Assembly: GCF_025460805.1 (NCBI RefSeq) | Contig: NZ_JAMXFJ010000005.1 | Location: 43,551-107,550, forward strand | Reading direction: 5' to 3' | Source: Microvirga sesbaniae | Lineage (GTDB): Bacteria > Pseudomonadota > Alphaproteobacteria > Rhizobiales > Beijerinckiaceae | DNA length: 64,000 nucleotides | Made by a program: the position numbers and the translations under genes | Shown: positions 35,558 through 45,580 of the stretch, piece after piece | Position numbering within the stretch: the stretch's first letter is position 1 | Layout: every line of letters starts with the position of its first letter | Notes under the pieces: generated by a model | Database searches by the model: none | What the model was told of the DNA's origin: nothing | Seen by the model: only the letters and a program-made list of their open reading frames with translations

Positions 35558-37795
35558 CTATCCGAGCAGCTTGTCGATGGTGATCGGGTATTCCCGGACG
35601 CGCTTTCCCGTGGCGTGAAAGATCGCGTTTCCGATCGCCGCGGCGGTTCCGACGACGCCGATCTCGCCCACGCCCTTGATGCCGAGAGGGTTCAGCTTCT
35701 CCTCGTGCTCGGACACGAAGATCACCTCGATGTGGTGGATGTCCGCGTTCACCGGGACGTGGTACTCGGCGAGGTTGTGGTTCATGAAGCGCCCGAGGTC
35801 GTGGTCGAGCATGGATTCCTCTTCCAGCGCCATGCCGATTCCGAACACGACGCCGCCAATGATCTGGCTGCGCGCCGTCTTGGGGTTCAGGATCGTCCCG
35901 GCCGCGACCGCATTGACGATCCTGGTCACCCGGATGATGCCCAGTTCCTCGTCGACCCTGACCTCCGCGAAGATCGCGGAATGCGAGTAGCCGGAATAGC
36001 GCATGTTCGTCAGCATGCCGGGACTGGCCTTTTCCTCCGCCTCGATCCTGTCGACTCCGCCGGCCTGCATGGCCTGCGCAAAGGTGACGGAGGCGCCGGG
36101 ATCGCTCATCAGCCGGATTCGCCCGTCAGCGAACATCACCTGCTCGATGCTGGCATTGGCCAGCGGCGAATCGTCCATCTGGCGGGCATGCTTGAAAAGC
36201 TGTTCCCGGACCGACTGGCAGGCCTTCTGCACGGCGGACCCCGACGAGGCGGCTGTCCATGATCCGCCCTGGACAGGCGATTTCGGCAGGCTGGAATCCC
36301 CGATCCTTGCGGTCACCGCCGCCATCGGGAGACCCAGGGTCTCCGCCGCGATCTGAGTCAGGATCGTGTAGGTGCCGGTGCCGATATCGGTGGTCGCGGT
36401 GGCGACTTCGAGCTTGCCGTCGCGGGTCAGGACCGCGCGCGCGGCGGTCTTCTGCATGATGGCTTCCCATACCCCTGTCGCCATGCCCCAGCCGACGAGT
36501 TCGCGTCCCTCGCGCATGGAGCGCGGCTCGGGGTTGCGCTTGGCCCAGCCGAAACGCTCGGCCCCCACCTGGTAGCAGGCCCTGAGCTCCTTGCTCGTGA
36601 AGGTCTTCTTGTCGGCCTCGTCCACCTCGGCATAGTTCCGCAGGCGCAGCTCGATGGGATCGACGCCGGTGGCATAGGCCAGTTCGTCCATGGCGGTTTC
36701 GATGGCCGCGACCCCGATGGCCGCCCCTGGCGCACGCATGTCGATGGGGGTGTAGGTGTCGACCTGCGCCAGCTTGTAAGTCAGCTTGACGTTGTCGCAA
36801 TGGTAGAGGAGGTTCGCCCAGTTCACGACGACCTCCTGATAATCCTCGAAGGGGGAGGTGGTCTGGATGGCATCGTGCATGATGGATACGAGTGTCCCAT
36901 CCGGGTTCGCTCCGAGCGAGATCGTCTGGATCGTCAGGGGCCGGTAGCCGAAGGTGAACATCTGGTCGCGGGTCAGGACCACGCGGACCGAGCGCTTGAG
37001 CTCGAGCGCCGCCATGACGGCCAGGAACAGCTGGTATTGTGGACGCAGGCCGGATCCGAAGGCTCCGCCGATGAAGGGCGACACCACGTGAACTTGGCCA
37101 CTGGAGAGGCCGAAGACACTCGACACGTAGCTCTGGCTGTTCTGGGCTCCTTGCGTCTTGTCGTGGATGGTGAGCGAGCCGTCCTCCCCGTAAACGACCG
37201 TCGAGGCATGGGGCTCCATCGGATTGTGGTGCTCGATGGCGACCCGGTATTCCCCATGGACCTTCACCGGGGCCTGCGCAAAGGCTCCCTCGGCATCGCC
37301 CCGCGGGCTTGGCGGCGCCTTGACGCCCGAGCGCTTCTTCGGCGGCACATAGGCCTCGCTCCGCCTGAGATCGAGATCGGTCATGTGGGCGTCGGTTTCG
37401 TACGCGACCCGCACGAGAGAAGCCGCATGGGCGGCAAGCTCGAACGACTCGGCGACCACCAGGGCGACCGGCTGGCCGCTATAGATCACCTTGTCGTCAT
37501 AAAGCGGCCGGAAGGGCGATCCGGGTGGGGCCGTCTCGTCCCGGAACTTATGGTCGAACCAGGCCGTCCGGGGCCGGTTCTCGTGCGTGAAGACCTGCAG
37601 CACGCCCGGCACGGCGAGCGCCTCCGACGGGTCGATCGACGCGATCCGCCCCTTGGCGATGGCGCCCGAGACCACGATCCCATAGGCGAGATCCGGCGCG
37701 TCGAATTCCGCCGCGTATTTCGCCTCGCCTGTGACCTTGGCGCGTCCGTCCACACGGTTCTGAGGGGTGCCGATGTAAGCGTTCGCCTGCTGCAT
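35558..37795 (-). CDS. paoC: Aldehyde oxidoreductase molybdenum subunit PaoC
   Basis: 745 aa, close to E. coli PaoC (about 732 aa). The large subunit of a xanthine-dehydrogenase-family enzyme that binds the molybdopterin cofactor and oxidises aldehydes to acids. It begins MQQANAYIGTPQNRVDGRAKVTGEAKYAAE and contains PFIGGAFGSG (about residue 240) and QGGSWTAASSGSAVQKAC, and near the C-terminus GIKGVGEIGVVGTAAAIGNAI with the catalytic Glu of the GxGE motif. Cytoplasmic or periplasmic location is unclear because no Tat signal is on PaoA here. It is third in paoABC, 10 bases after paoB. Confidence 0.92.
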   Translation of the reverse strand: MQQANAYIGTPQNRVDGRAKVTGEAKYAAEFDAPDLAYGIVVSGAIAKGRIASIDPSEALAVPGVLQVFTHENRPRTAWFDHKFRDETAPPGSPFRPLYDDKVIYSGQPVALVVAESFELAAHAASLVRVAYETDAHMTDLDLRRSEAYVPPKKRSGVKAPPSPRGDAEGAFAQAPVKVHGEYRVAIEHHNPMEPHASTVVYGEDGSLTIHDKTQGAQNSQSYVSSVFGLSSGQVHVVSPFIGGAFGSGLRPQYQLFLAVMAALELKRSVRVVLTRDQMFTFGYRPLTIQTISLGANPDGTLVSIMHDAIQTTSPFEDYQEVVVNWANLLYHCDNVKLTYKLAQVDTYTPIDMRAPGAAIGVAAIETAMDELAYATGVDPIELRLRNYAEVDEADKKTFTSKELRACYQVGAERFGWAKRNPEPRSMREGRELVGWGMATGVWEAIMQKTAARAVLTRDGKLEVATATTDIGTGTYTILTQIAAETLGLPMAAVTARIGDSSLPKSPVQGGSWTAASSGSAVQKACQSVREQLFKHARQMDDSPLANASIEQVMFADGRIRLMSDPGASVTFAQAMQAGGVDRIEAEEKASPGMLTNMRYSGYSHSAIFAEVRVDEELGIIRVTRIVNAVAAGTILNPKTARSQIIGGVVFGIGMALEEESMLDHDLGRFMNHNLAEYHVPVNADIHHIEVIFVSEHEEKLNPLGIKGVGEIGVVGTAAAIGNAIFHATGKRVREYPITIDKLLG

Positions 37796-37805
37796 GGCCC
37801 TGCCC

Positions 37806-38822
37806 TCACTTGATCCGCTTGTCGGTTTGAGACTGGGGTGTTCCGGCCGCAGCCTGCGAGAGGGCGCGAACGATCGCGCGTCTGGCGAGATCGATCTTGA
37901 ACGCGTTGTCCTCGTGGCCCTTGGCATCCTTCAGGATGTGGTCGGCAACCGCAATGAAGCGGTCGCGGGTGGCCGGCCGTCCGTGCAGGAGGGCTTCCGC
38001 CTCGGGATCGCGCCAGGGCTTGTGTGCGACCCCGCCGAGGGCAAGCCTCGCCTCGGCGACAGCGTCTCCCTCCATGCGGAGGGCGACGGCGACGGACACG
38101 AGCGCGAAGGCATAGGAAAGGCGGTCGCGCAGCTTGAGATAGGTGTAGTGGCGGCTGAAATCCGCCGGCGGGAGCTCGACGGCCGTGATGATCTCCCCGT
38201 GCCGCAGGTTGGTGTCGATCTCGGGCCGGTCGCCCGGCAGGCGGTGGAAATCGGATATCGGAATCGCCCGCTCGCCATCGGGCCCCGCCACGTGGACCAT
38301 GGCCTCCAGGGCCGCCAGCGCGACCGCCATGTCGGACGGATGCGTGGCGATGCAGTGCTCGCTGGTGCCCAGAATCGCGTGGATGCGGTTGCGGCCGGTG
38401 ATCGCCGGGCAGCCCGTGCCCGGCTCGCGCTTGTTGCAGGGCGTGCCGGGGTCGTAGAAATAGTAGCAGCGGGTCCGCTGCAGGAGATTGCCACCGGTCG
38501 TCGCGGCGTTGCGGAGCTGCGGCGAGGCTCCGGCCAGGATGGCGCTGGAGAGAAGCGGGTAGCGGTCCTTGATGCGCGGATCGTAGGCGGCGGCGTCGTT
38601 GGTCACCAGGGCGCCGATCCGCAGGCCGCCGCCGTCTGTCTCGGCGATCCGATCGAGCGGAAGCCGTGTGATGTCGATCAGCCGTTCCGGCCGCTCCACG
38701 TTGTACTTCATCAGATCGATGAGATTGGTGCCGCCGGCGATGAAGCGGACCGTCGGATCGGCCGCGGCCTCCCGGACGGCTTCATCGACACTTGAGGCCC
38801 GCAGGTAGGAAAATCGGTTCAT
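37806..38822 (-). CDS. paoB: Aldehyde oxidoreductase FAD subunit PaoB
   Basis: 338 aa. The FAD-binding subunit carries electrons between Fe-S clusters and the electron acceptor. FAD motifs are [17 protein letters not shown] at about residues 26-42 and [13 protein letters not shown] at about 107-119. Cysteines 119, 129, 138 and 157 form the extra cluster-binding insertion ([29 protein letters not shown]) characteristic of PaoB [4Fe-4S]. Its ATG overlaps the paoA stop codon in ATGA, so translation is coupled. Confidence 0.92.
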   Translation of the reverse strand: MNRFSYLRASSVDEAVREAAADPTVRFIAGGTNLIDLMKYNVERPERLIDITRLPLDRIAETDGGGLRIGALVTNDAAAYDPRIKDRYPLLSSAILAGASPQLRNAATTGGNLLQRTRCYYFYDPGTPCNKREPGTGCPAITGRNRIHAILGTSEHCIATHPSDMAVALAALEAMVHVAGPDGERAIPISDFHRLPGDRPEIDTNLRHGEIITAVELPPADFSRHYTYLKLRDRLSYAFALVSVAVALRMEGDAVAEARLALGGVAHKPWRDPEAEALLHGRPATRDRFIAVADHILKDAKGHEDNAFKIDLARRAIVRALSQAAAGTPQSQTDKRIK

Positions 38823-39331
38823 CGCCCGGCCTCCCCGTCAGCCCCGATCACCTGCTCGATGGCGTCGACGATGTTCGTGTAGGCTCCGCAGCGGCAGATG
38901 TTGCCGCTCATGAGTTCGCGGATCTCGTCGCGGGTGCGTGCCCGTCCCTCCTCGATGAGGGCGACGCCCGAGCAGATCTGCCCGGGCGTGCAGTAGCCGC
39001 ATTGAAAGGCATCGTGATCGATGAAGGCCTGCTGCAGGGGATGCAGGTCCCCACCCTGCGCCAAGCCCTCGATCGTGGTGATGCGTGCCCCGTCCTTCAT
39101 GACCGCGAAGGCCATGCAGGAGTTGATCCGCCGGCCGTCGACGATCACCGTGCAGGCGCCGCATTGTCCGTGATCGCAGCCCTTCTTGGTGCCGGTCAGG
39201 CCGAGATGATCCCGGAGCAGGTCGAGCAGAACCGTCCAGGGCAGCACGTCCAGCTGCCGGGTTTCGCCGTTGATTGTCAGGGTGACGGACATCGCCTCCG
39301 GCAGAGGCGCGCTTGACTGGCTTGCGCTCAC
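38819..39331 (-). CDS. paoA: Aldehyde oxidoreductase [2Fe-2S] subunit PaoA
   Basis: 170 aa. It carries two [2Fe-2S] clusters: plant-ferredoxin type with Cys52, 57, 60 and 72 ([18 protein letters not shown]) and the second with Cys111, 114, 146 and 148 ([20 protein letters not shown]). I start at the GTG because AAGGAGG lies six bases upstream; this leaves no Tat signal, unlike E. coli PaoA, so the enzyme may be cytoplasmic. First gene of paoABC, with a perfect EcfG-type promoter 102 bases upstream. Confidence 0.9.
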   Translation of the reverse strand: MSASQSSAPLPEAMSVTLTINGETRQLDVLPWTVLLDLLRDHLGLTGTKKGCDHGQCGACTVIVDGRRINSCMAFAVMKDGARITTIEGLAQGGDLHPLQQAFIDHDAFQCGYCTPGQICSGVALIEEGRARTRDEIRELMSGNICRCGAYTNIVDAIEQVIGADGEAGR

Positions 39332-39432
39332 CCTGGGCCTCCTTCGAAATGAAAAGCGATCGTTCAGGCCAGGACGGATCGGGCTGAGGCGATAGCGGCC
39401 GCAGGGACGACGGCCGTCCGCAGCCACCTTTC

Positions 39433-39457
39433 AACGATTCAAATCTGCTCGGGTTCC
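39433..39457 (-). promoter_or_regulatory. EcfG-type promoter for paoABC
   Basis: Minus strand GGAAC (39457-39453), 16 bases, CGTT (39436-39433). Perfect consensus in the gap between the cysA 3' end and paoA. Confidence 0.75.
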
Positions 39458-39520
39458 TGGTGAGCGCGCCGACCGTGCGACGCGGCGGATATCAGCGCTC
39501 TGGCGCATCCGTCGCGAGCG

Positions 39521-40558
39521 TCATGATTCGGGGAAGAGCACGCCGTCCACGATCTCGAGACCGATCTCCTCACCCTGACGGAGGCTCGTCGCCAGAGGAA
39601 CCTCGACCTCGAGCTTCGCCCCATCGGCGCGCAGGACCTCGATCCGCCGCATGGACCCGAGCCGTCGAACCCCGCTGATGGTGCCCGTCTGGTGCCCCTG
39701 GCCGGGAGCCGTCGGCTTCAGATGCCAGGGGCGGCAATAGAGCTGGAACGGGCTGCCTTGGGATCTCGAAGCGGCGACCGGCACGGGCTTTCCACGGACC
39801 AGCACCCGTCCGTCGCGGATGTCCGCCGGGAACCGGGCGGCCTGGCCGAGAAACGTCATGACAAACGGTGTCGCGGGATGATCCTGCACGTCGTCGGGAC
39901 TGCCGACCTGCTCCAGCCGCCCCTGATTGAGGACTGCAACCCGGTCCGCCAGCTCGAGGGCCTCGTCCTGATCGTGCGTGACGAAGACCGTGGTCTTTCC
40001 AGTGCGCTCGTGGATGTCGCGCAGCCACGCACGGAGGTCCTTGCGGACCTTGGCGTCGAGGGCGCCGAACGGCTCGTCGAGCAGCAGGACGCGCGGCTCG
40101 ACGGCCAGCGCGCGGGCCAGGGCGACCCGCTGGCGCTGACCGCCGGAGAGCTGCGACGGGAACCGGCTCTCATAGCCCGACAGCTGGACCAGATCGAGCA
40201 GTTCCGAGGTGCGGCGGCGGATCTCGGCCCTGGACGGGCGACTCGCCCGCGTGCGCACACGCAGCCCGTAGGCGATGTTGTCGGCGACGCTCATGTGCTT
40301 GAACAGAGCATAATGCTGGAAGACGAAACCGACCTGACGCTTCTGCACCGGCAGCGTGGTGGCATCCAGGCCGCCGAAGAAGACCTGCCCGCGATCCGCC
40401 TCCACCAATCCCGCGATGATGCGCAGGAGCGTGGTCTTTCCGGAGCCCGACGGCCCGAGCAGCGCCAGGAGTTCTCCAGGCCGGACGGCGAGGTCGATGT
40501 CGTGGAGCGCGGCCGCGCCTGCGAACGCCTTCGTCACGCCGGCGACCCGGATGCCCAC
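39521..40558 (-). CDS. cysA: Sulfate/thiosulfate ABC transporter ATPase CysA
   Basis: 345 aa. It powers sulfate import through CysT/CysW. Walker [17 protein letters not shown] at about residues 32-47, Q-loop [15 protein letters not shown], signature [17 protein letters not shown] and Walker [21 protein letters not shown]; a TOBE-like C-terminal region follows. The GTG at 40558 with AGGGG six bases upstream gives the usual N-terminus [12 protein letters not shown]; the longer open frame overlaps cysW. It is last in sbp-cysT-cysW-cysA. Confidence 0.93.
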   Translation of the reverse strand: MGIRVAGVTKAFAGAAALHDIDLAVRPGELLALLGPSGSGKTTLLRIIAGLVEADRGQVFFGGLDATTLPVQKRQVGFVFQHYALFKHMSVADNIAYGLRVRTRASRPSRAEIRRRTSELLDLVQLSGYESRFPSQLSGGQRQRVALARALAVEPRVLLLDEPFGALDAKVRKDLRAWLRDIHERTGKTTVFVTHDQDEALELADRVAVLNQGRLEQVGSPDDVQDHPATPFVMTFLGQAARFPADIRDGRVLVRGKPVPVAASRSQGSPFQLYCRPWHLKPTAPGQGHQTGTISGVRRLGSMRRIEVLRADGAKLEVEVPLATSLRQGEEIGLEIVDGVLFPES

Positions 40559-40571
40559 GGCCTGCCCCTGA

Positions 40572-41453
40572 TCAGCGGTGCGCGCCGCCGGCGAGATCGG
40601 CTCCGTGACGCCACTCGAGGACAGACTTGAGCGCCAATGTGAGGAGGGCGAGACATGCGAGGAGCGAGGCGACGGCAAAGGCCGCAACGAAGTTGTACTC
40701 ATTGTAGAGAATCTCCACATGGAGCGGGATGGTGTTGGTCAGGCCGCGGATATGTCCCGAGACGACGGACACGGCGCCGAACTCGCCCATGGCGCGGGCA
40801 TTGCAGAGCAGGACGCCATAGAGCAGTCCCCATCTGATGTTGGGCAGCGTCACGGTGAGGAAGGTGCGCCAGCCGCTCGCGCCCAGAGTCAGGGCGGCCT
40901 CCTCTTCCGCGGTGCCCTGCTCCTGCATGAGCGGGATGAGCTGCCGCGCCACGAAGGGAAACGTCACGAAGATGGTGGCCAGCACGATGCCCGGCAGCGC
41001 GAAGGCGACCTTGACGCCATGCGCCATGAGCCAGGATCCCCACAGCCCCTGAGCGCCGAAGAGGAGCAGGTAGATGAGGCCGGAGACGACCGGCGAGACG
41101 GAGAACGGCAGGTCGATCAGGGTGATCAGCAGGCTCTTGCCCTTGAACTCGAACTTGGCAATGGCCCAGGAGGCCGCGAGGCCGAAGATGACGTTCGCCG
41201 GAACGGAGATCGCCGCGACCGTCAGGGTGAGCCTGATCGCCGCTTGCGCGTCAGCCTCCTGAAGGGCCGCGAGGTAGCCGCCCCATCCACGACGGAACGC
41301 TTCCACGAACACGACGGCGAGCGGAAGGATCACGAACAGGAACAGGAAGGCGAGCGCGACCGCGATGGTCAGCCGCCGCACCCAGCGTCGCTCCGTCACG
41401 ACCGGGACGGACGGGGAAGGCGGCGCGAGATGAACGGCGATCGCGTCAGACAT
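40572..41453 (-). CDS. cysW: Sulfate ABC transporter permease CysW
   Basis: 293 aa inner-membrane permease with six hydrophobic segments. The EAA-type loop for contacting CysA is [31 protein letters not shown] (about residues 177-207). The C-terminal [31 protein letters not shown] is a strong CysW signature. It overlaps cysT by eight bases and is followed closely by cysA. Confidence 0.95.
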   Translation of the reverse strand: MSDAIAVHLAPPSPSVPVVTERRWVRRLTIAVALAFLFLFVILPLAVVFVEAFRRGWGGYLAALQEADAQAAIRLTLTVAAISVPANVIFGLAASWAIAKFEFKGKSLLITLIDLPFSVSPVVSGLIYLLLFGAQGLWGSWLMAHGVKVAFALPGIVLATIFVTFPFVARQLIPLMQEQGTAEEEAALTLGASGWRTFLTVTLPNIRWGLLYGVLLCNARAMGEFGAVSVVSGHIRGLTNTIPLHVEILYNEYNFVAAFAVASLLACLALLTLALKSVLEWRHGADLAGGAHR

Positions 41454-42294
41454 ATCCGAACCTCTTCCGGCTCCAGGCTTGAAGCAGGTTGATCACCAGA
41501 AGCGCCGTAAACGAGATCGCCAGCATGATCGTCGCGATCACCGTCGCGCCGGTATAATCGTATTCGGACAGCTTGATGACGATCAGCAGCGGGGCGATCT
41601 CCGACACGTAGGGCAGGTTCCCCGCGATGAAGATCACCGAGCCGTATTCGCCCACCGCGCGGGCGAAGGCGAGCGCGAATCCGGTCAGGACCCCAGGCAG
41701 GAGCGGCGGCAGCAGAATGCTCCACACGGTCCGCCACCGGGATGCCCCGAGGAGTGCCGAAGCCTCCTCCAGCTCGCGCTCGATGTCGGCGATGAGAGGC
41801 TGGACCGTCCGGACCGCGAAGGGCAGCCCGATGAACACCAGGGCGACGAAGATGCCGAGGGGCGTATAGGCTACCTTGAGGCCGAGAGGCTCGAGGAAGG
41901 AGCCCACCCACCCGTTCGGCGCATAGAGGGCCGCCAGCGCGATGCCGGCCACCGCGGTTGGAAGGGCGAAGGGCAGATCGACGATCGCATCGACGATCCT
42001 GCGGCCGGGAAAGTCGTACCGGGTGAGGGCCCAGGCGACCAGGAGCCCGAACAGGGACGCCACGGCGGCTGCGACGAGCGAGATGCTGAAGCTCGTCCAG
42101 AGCGCGGCCGCCACCCGGGGCTCGACGGCGACCGCGATGATGCCGGACAGGCCGATCCCCGACGCCTTGGCGATGAGCGCGCCGAGCGGAAGCAGCACGA
42201 GGAGCCCGAGATAGAGCAGAGTGTAGCCGAGCGTGATGCCGAAGCCCGGCATCACGCTCGCTCGTTTCAGTGGCAGGAGGGTGCCGGACCGCAT
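41446..42294 (-). CDS. cysT: Sulfate ABC transporter permease CysT
   Basis: 282 aa, six predicted membrane helices. The EAA loop reads ELEEASALLGASRWRTVWSILLPPLLPGVLTG, and the GEYGSVIFIAGNLPYVSEIAPLLIVIKLSEYDY block is typical of CysT/CysU. Partner of CysW in the sulfate channel. It begins three bases after the sbp stop codon, so the genes form one transcript. Confidence 0.95.
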   Translation of the reverse strand: MRSGTLLPLKRASVMPGFGITLGYTLLYLGLLVLLPLGALIAKASGIGLSGIIAVAVEPRVAAALWTSFSISLVAAAVASLFGLLVAWALTRYDFPGRRIVDAIVDLPFALPTAVAGIALAALYAPNGWVGSFLEPLGLKVAYTPLGIFVALVFIGLPFAVRTVQPLIADIERELEEASALLGASRWRTVWSILLPPLLPGVLTGFALAFARAVGEYGSVIFIAGNLPYVSEIAPLLIVIKLSEYDYTGATVIATIMLAISFTALLVINLLQAWSRKRFGYV

Positions 42295-42297
42295 GGA

Positions 42298-43362
42298 TCA
42301 ACGCTTGCTGATCTGATCGAAGAGCCCGCCCGAGTCGAAATTGTTCTTCTGGATGTCGTCCCAATTGCCCTGCAGGGACTCGATGGTGAACAGCTTCAGG
42401 TTCGGCAGGGCCGCGAGGTCCTCCGGCTTGGCCGCCTCGGCCTTGCTCGGACGGTAATGGTGCTTGGCGAAGATCGCCTGCGCCTTGTCGGAATACAGGA
42501 ACTTGAGGTAGCCCTCCGCGACTTTGCGCGTGCCTTTGGCGTCCACGTTCGCATCGACGAGCGCCACCGGCGGCTCCGCGAGAATCGACAGGGTCGGGAC
42601 CACGATCTCGAACTTGTCGCGACCGAACTCGTCGAGCACCAGGAAGGCCTCGTTCTCCCAGGCCGGCAGCACGTCGCCGAGGCCGCGCTGGGCGAAGGTG
42701 ACGGTCGATCCGCGGGCGCCGGTATCGAGCACGGGCACGTTCCTGTAGAGCGCGGTGACGAAGTCCTTGGCCTTGTCGGCGCTCCCGTCCTTCGCGTGGG
42801 AATAGCCCCAGGCGGCAAGGAAGTTCCAACGTCCGCCGGCAGATGTCTTCGGATTCGGCGTGATGACCTGGATGCCCGGCTTCACCAGATCGTCCCAGTC
42901 TTTGATGCCTTTCGGATTCCCCTTGCGGACCAGGAACACGACGGTCGATGTGTACGGCAGTGAACTGTTGGGCAGCCTGCTGCGCCAGTCCGCCGGAATT
43001 TTCTTGGTGGCCTTGGCGATCGCGTCGATGTCGGAGGGAATGCCGAGGGTCACCACGTCGGCGTCGATTCCGTCGATCACCGTGCGGGCCTGCGCGCCCG
43101 ATCCGCCGTGCGACGCGCGGACGTTCACCGCCTCGCCGGTCTGCGCCTTCCACTCGTCCGCGAAGGCCTGGTTGATCTCGCGGTAGAGTTCGCGGGTCGG
43201 ATCGTACGACACGTTCAGCAGCTGCGTCTGCGCCGACGCCGCGCCGGACAGGGTCAGAAGGCTGGCGCCGATCACCAGCGCCGCAACGACGGATCGCAGC
43301 GGCGAGAGCCTGCTCTCACCGGCGACATCCAAGAACCTGCCTTGCAAGAATCTGCTTTGCAC
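42298..43362 (-). CDS. sbp: Periplasmic sulfate-binding protein
   Basis: 354 aa. The receptor that hands sulfate or thiosulfate to CysTWA. Signal peptide at about residues 1-44 ([22 protein letters not shown]). Family blocks: [44 protein letters not shown] (anion-binding SGxQ-like site), [18 protein letters not shown]. The start is a GTG with AGGAGGG four to five bases upstream, giving a rather long signal sequence. Its promoter contains one of four related palindromes found at the sulfur genes. Confidence 0.94.
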   Translation of the reverse strand: MQSRFLQGRFLDVAGESRLSPLRSVVAALVIGASLLTLSGAASAQTQLLNVSYDPTRELYREINQAFADEWKAQTGEAVNVRASHGGSGAQARTVIDGIDADVVTLGIPSDIDAIAKATKKIPADWRSRLPNSSLPYTSTVVFLVRKGNPKGIKDWDDLVKPGIQVITPNPKTSAGGRWNFLAAWGYSHAKDGSADKAKDFVTALYRNVPVLDTGARGSTVTFAQRGLGDVLPAWENEAFLVLDEFGRDKFEIVVPTLSILAEPPVALVDANVDAKGTRKVAEGYLKFLYSDKAQAIFAKHHYRPSKAEAAKPEDLAALPNLKLFTIESLQGNWDDIQKNNFDSGGLFDQISKR

Positions 43363-43440
43363 GTGACCCTCCTGGGCTTTGACCGCGGCAGCACGACCTG
43401 TGACACGTCGGACCGACGCCCCGTCTGGAACGAAGCAAAG

Positions 43441-43469
43441 AACTATCCGTTAAAAAGAACGATTGTCAA
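43441..43469 (-). promoter_or_regulatory. Promoter of sbp with overlapping operator
   Basis: Minus strand TTGACA (43469-43464) and GATAGT or ATAGTT at N16/N17. Between them lies ATCCGTTAAAAAGAAC (43445-43460, plus strand), matching 13 of 16 bases of the palindrome at 43741. A protein bound here would cover the core promoter. Confidence 0.6.
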
Positions 43470-43740
43470 ATGGAGCGCGGCGCCGTTTGCGCAATCGCGA
43501 GCGCAATGAGACCTCTGATGCGCTTCGGATCCGGACGGCCGGGGAATTCTATTTCGACCTGACAAGTCTTTCGAAGGAAAATCATTCTGACTTGCGCCTA
43601 TGGGCCGCAGGATCATTCTTATTTTATTCGCCTTCGCCGAAGCAGGCATTTTCTTGTCTGTCGTGGGCCGGAACTATGCTCTCTGAGAACGTTCTGCTAA
43701 GAAGCCCGCCTGCCGGAGATGAATATTACCCTTAAGGGCT

Positions 43741-43793
43741 GTTCTTTAAAAAGAACATTTTGATTGACTCCTGCCCTCGCCGGAACAACACTT
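43741..43793 (+). promoter_or_regulatory. Palindromic operator and promoter before the peroxiredoxin
   Basis: Perfect palindrome GTTCTTTAAAAAGAAC (43741-43756), preceded by the palindrome CCCTTAAGGG (43729-43738) and followed after 7 bases by TTGACT-N17-AACACT. The same layout occurs at cysJ. The peroxiredoxin start is 264 bases downstream, which implies a long leader RNA. Confidence 0.55.
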
Positions 43794-43899
43794 CCTTCGT
43801 GCCGGCCGGTGCGTGTCCTCGCGCCGGCCGGTCCGCCACCGTCTCGTCAGGCACTGAGGTCGTTTCGACCCTCATGCCGGATCCAGGAGGGTTTGTAAG

Positions 43900-43953
43900 A
43901 TGCTTCTTGGGAACGACCGCGAATCGGCAGCGCGCACGGGATCGGAAGACTGA
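43900..43953 (+). CDS. Possible 17-codon leader ORF
   Basis: ATG...TGA encoding MLLGNDRESAARTGSED, with AGGAGG nine bases upstream, in the long leader before the peroxiredoxin gene. A strong inverted repeat, CCGGCCGG at about 43802-43809 and 43824-43831, precedes it. It could be a regulatory uORF or chance. Confidence 0.3.
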   Translation: MLLGNDRESAARTGSED

Positions 43954-44019
43954 GACTGCACCCTGCTTTGTAGACTTGACGATCAGCCAACAGATGCATA
44001 GCGCAGAAGGAATCCCGCG

Positions 44020-44685
44020 ATGACACTTCAAATCGGACAGACCGCCCCGGACTTCGAAACGGTCACCACAGATGGCCCCATTCGCTTCCATGAGTGGATT
44101 GGCGATTCCTGGGCGGTGCTGTTCTCGCATCCGAAGAATTTCACGCCGGTCTGCACCACGGAACTCGGCGAGGTCGCCCGCCTCAAGCCCGAGTTCGACC
44201 GCCGCGGCGTGAAGGTGATCGGCTTTTCCGTCGACCCGGTCGCGAAGCACGCGGCTTGGGCGCGCGACATCGAGGAGACGCAAGGGGCCGCCGTCAATTA
44301 CCCGATCATCGGCGACCAGGACCTCACGATCTCCAAGCTCTATGGTATGCTGCCGGCTCAGGCGGGCGACACGGCGGAGGGGCGGACGGCCGCCGACAAC
44401 CAGACGGTTCGCAACGTCTTCATCATCGGCCCGGACAAGAAGATCAAGCTCGTCCTGGTCTATCCCATGACCACGGGCCGCAACTTCGACGAGGTGCTGC
44501 GGGTCATCGATTCCCTCCAGCTCACGGCAAAGCATCGGGTGGCGACGCCGGCGAACTGGAAGCAGGGCGAGGACGTCATCATCGCGGGCTCGGTCTCGGA
44601 CGAAGAGGCCAAGAGCCTCTATCCGGGCGGCTGGAAGGCGCCCAAGCCCTATCTGCGCATCGTGCCGCAGCCCAAGGCGAACTGA
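44020..44685 (+). CDS. 1-Cys peroxiredoxin (Prx6 type)
   Basis: 221 aa. It reduces hydrogen and organic peroxides in the cytoplasm. The peroxidatic Cys is at residue 45 in NFTPVCTTELG. There is no resolving Cys, and the C-terminal extension (AKHRVATPANWKQGEDVIIAGSVSDEEAKSLYPGGW) is the Prx6-type arm. AAGGA precedes the ATG by eight bases. It lies between sbp and the rhodanese gene and may be read from the sulfur-type promoter at 43741, linking peroxide defence with sulfur supply. Confidence 0.93.
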   Translation: MTLQIGQTAPDFETVTTDGPIRFHEWIGDSWAVLFSHPKNFTPVCTTELGEVARLKPEFDRRGVKVIGFSVDPVAKHAAWARDIEETQGAAVNYPIIGDQDLTISKLYGMLPAQAGDTAEGRTAADNQTVRNVFIIGPDKKIKLVLVYPMTTGRNFDEVLRVIDSLQLTAKHRVATPANWKQGEDVIIAGSVSDEEAKSLYPGGWKAPKPYLRIVPQPKAN

Positions 44686-44716
44686 TCCCCGTCCCCCCGC
44701 TCGGCCTCCGTTGACC

Positions 44717-45577
44717 ATGACCATGTCACCGCTCGTCTCCGTCGAATGGCTCGCCGGCCGTCTCGATGACCCATCGATTCTGATCGTGGATATCCGGTCG
44801 ACGGAGAGCGGCGGCCGGGCATCCTTCGAGGCGGGGCATATCCCCGGCGCCGTTCACAGCGATTACGCGGCCGACGGCTGGCGTATCGCTGCAGGAGGCG
44901 CCGGCGGCCTTCTGCCTGATGCCGCGCACTTGTCCGGCCTGCTGAGCCGCATCGGCCTCGCACCCGCGCGTCACGCGATCATCGTCTCGGCCGGGGAGGC
45001 TCCGTCCGACTTCAGCGCGGCGGCCCGGGTCTTCTGGACCTTGAAGGCCGCGGGCCATGAACGGGTCTCGATCCTCGATGGCGGCTACAGGGCCTGGCAC
45101 GACAGCCGCAAGGCCATCGAAAAGGGCGCTCATTCGGCAACGGCGAGCGCCCCTTACCCGGTCCGGCTCGACGAAGGCTCGAGAGCCAGAATCGATGCCG
45201 TCGAGACGGCCCTTGCGCGCAGTGCCGCGACACTGCTCGACGGGCGCTCGCAGGCGCAGTTCAATGGGCGGGAGAAAAGTCCGCAAGTCGCCCGCGCCGG
45301 GCGCCTGCCGGGCGCCATCCATCGGGATCAGGTGGAAGCCTTCCACCCGGGCACGGGACGGCTGCGCCCCATCGCCGAACTCGAACGGCTCTTCGGCGAC
45401 ATCCCGCCCGGACCGGTGATCAGCTACTGCAACACCGGTCACCTCGCCTCGACCAACTGGTTCGTCCTCTCGGCGTTGCTCGGGCGCCCCGACGTCAGGC
45501 TCTACGACGGCTCGATGTCGGAATGGACGCAGGAATCCGGCAGGCCCGTCGCGACGGATCCGGACCTCCGCCGATAG
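44717..45577 (+). CDS. Sulfurtransferase, two rhodanese domains (SseA-like)
   Basis: 286 aa. Thiosulfate or 3-mercaptopyruvate sulfurtransferase. An inactive N-terminal rhodanese domain (about residues 8-130, with ILDGGYRAW) is followed by the active one (about 155-280). The catalytic Cys is at about residue 238 in VISYCNTGHLAST; CNTGH is closer to thiosulfate-type or unassigned loops than to the CGSGVTA loop of 3-mercaptopyruvate enzymes. Several start codons cluster at 44711-44723 without a clear ribosome site. It ends three bases from the convergent metZ. Confidence 0.88.
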   Translation: MTMSPLVSVEWLAGRLDDPSILIVDIRSTESGGRASFEAGHIPGAVHSDYAADGWRIAAGGAGGLLPDAAHLSGLLSRIGLAPARHAIIVSAGEAPSDFSAAARVFWTLKAAGHERVSILDGGYRAWHDSRKAIEKGAHSATASAPYPVRLDEGSRARIDAVETALARSAATLLDGRSQAQFNGREKSPQVARAGRLPGAIHRDQVEAFHPGTGRLRPIAELERLFGDIPPGPVISYCNTGHLASTNWFVLSALLGRPDVRLYDGSMSEWTQESGRPVATDPDLRR

Positions 45578-45580
45578 CCG

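Noticed and set aside
43427..43451. Plus-strand GGAAC-N16-CGTT overlapping the sbp promoter
   Set aside because: It matches the EcfG consensus, but no gene follows for about 570 bases on that strand, and it overlaps the sulfur operator. Probably coincidental.
43463..44023. Two 87-90 codon plus-strand frames in the sbp-peroxiredoxin gap
   Set aside because: Weak starts, no ribosome sites and no domain-like pattern; both overlap regulatory DNA.
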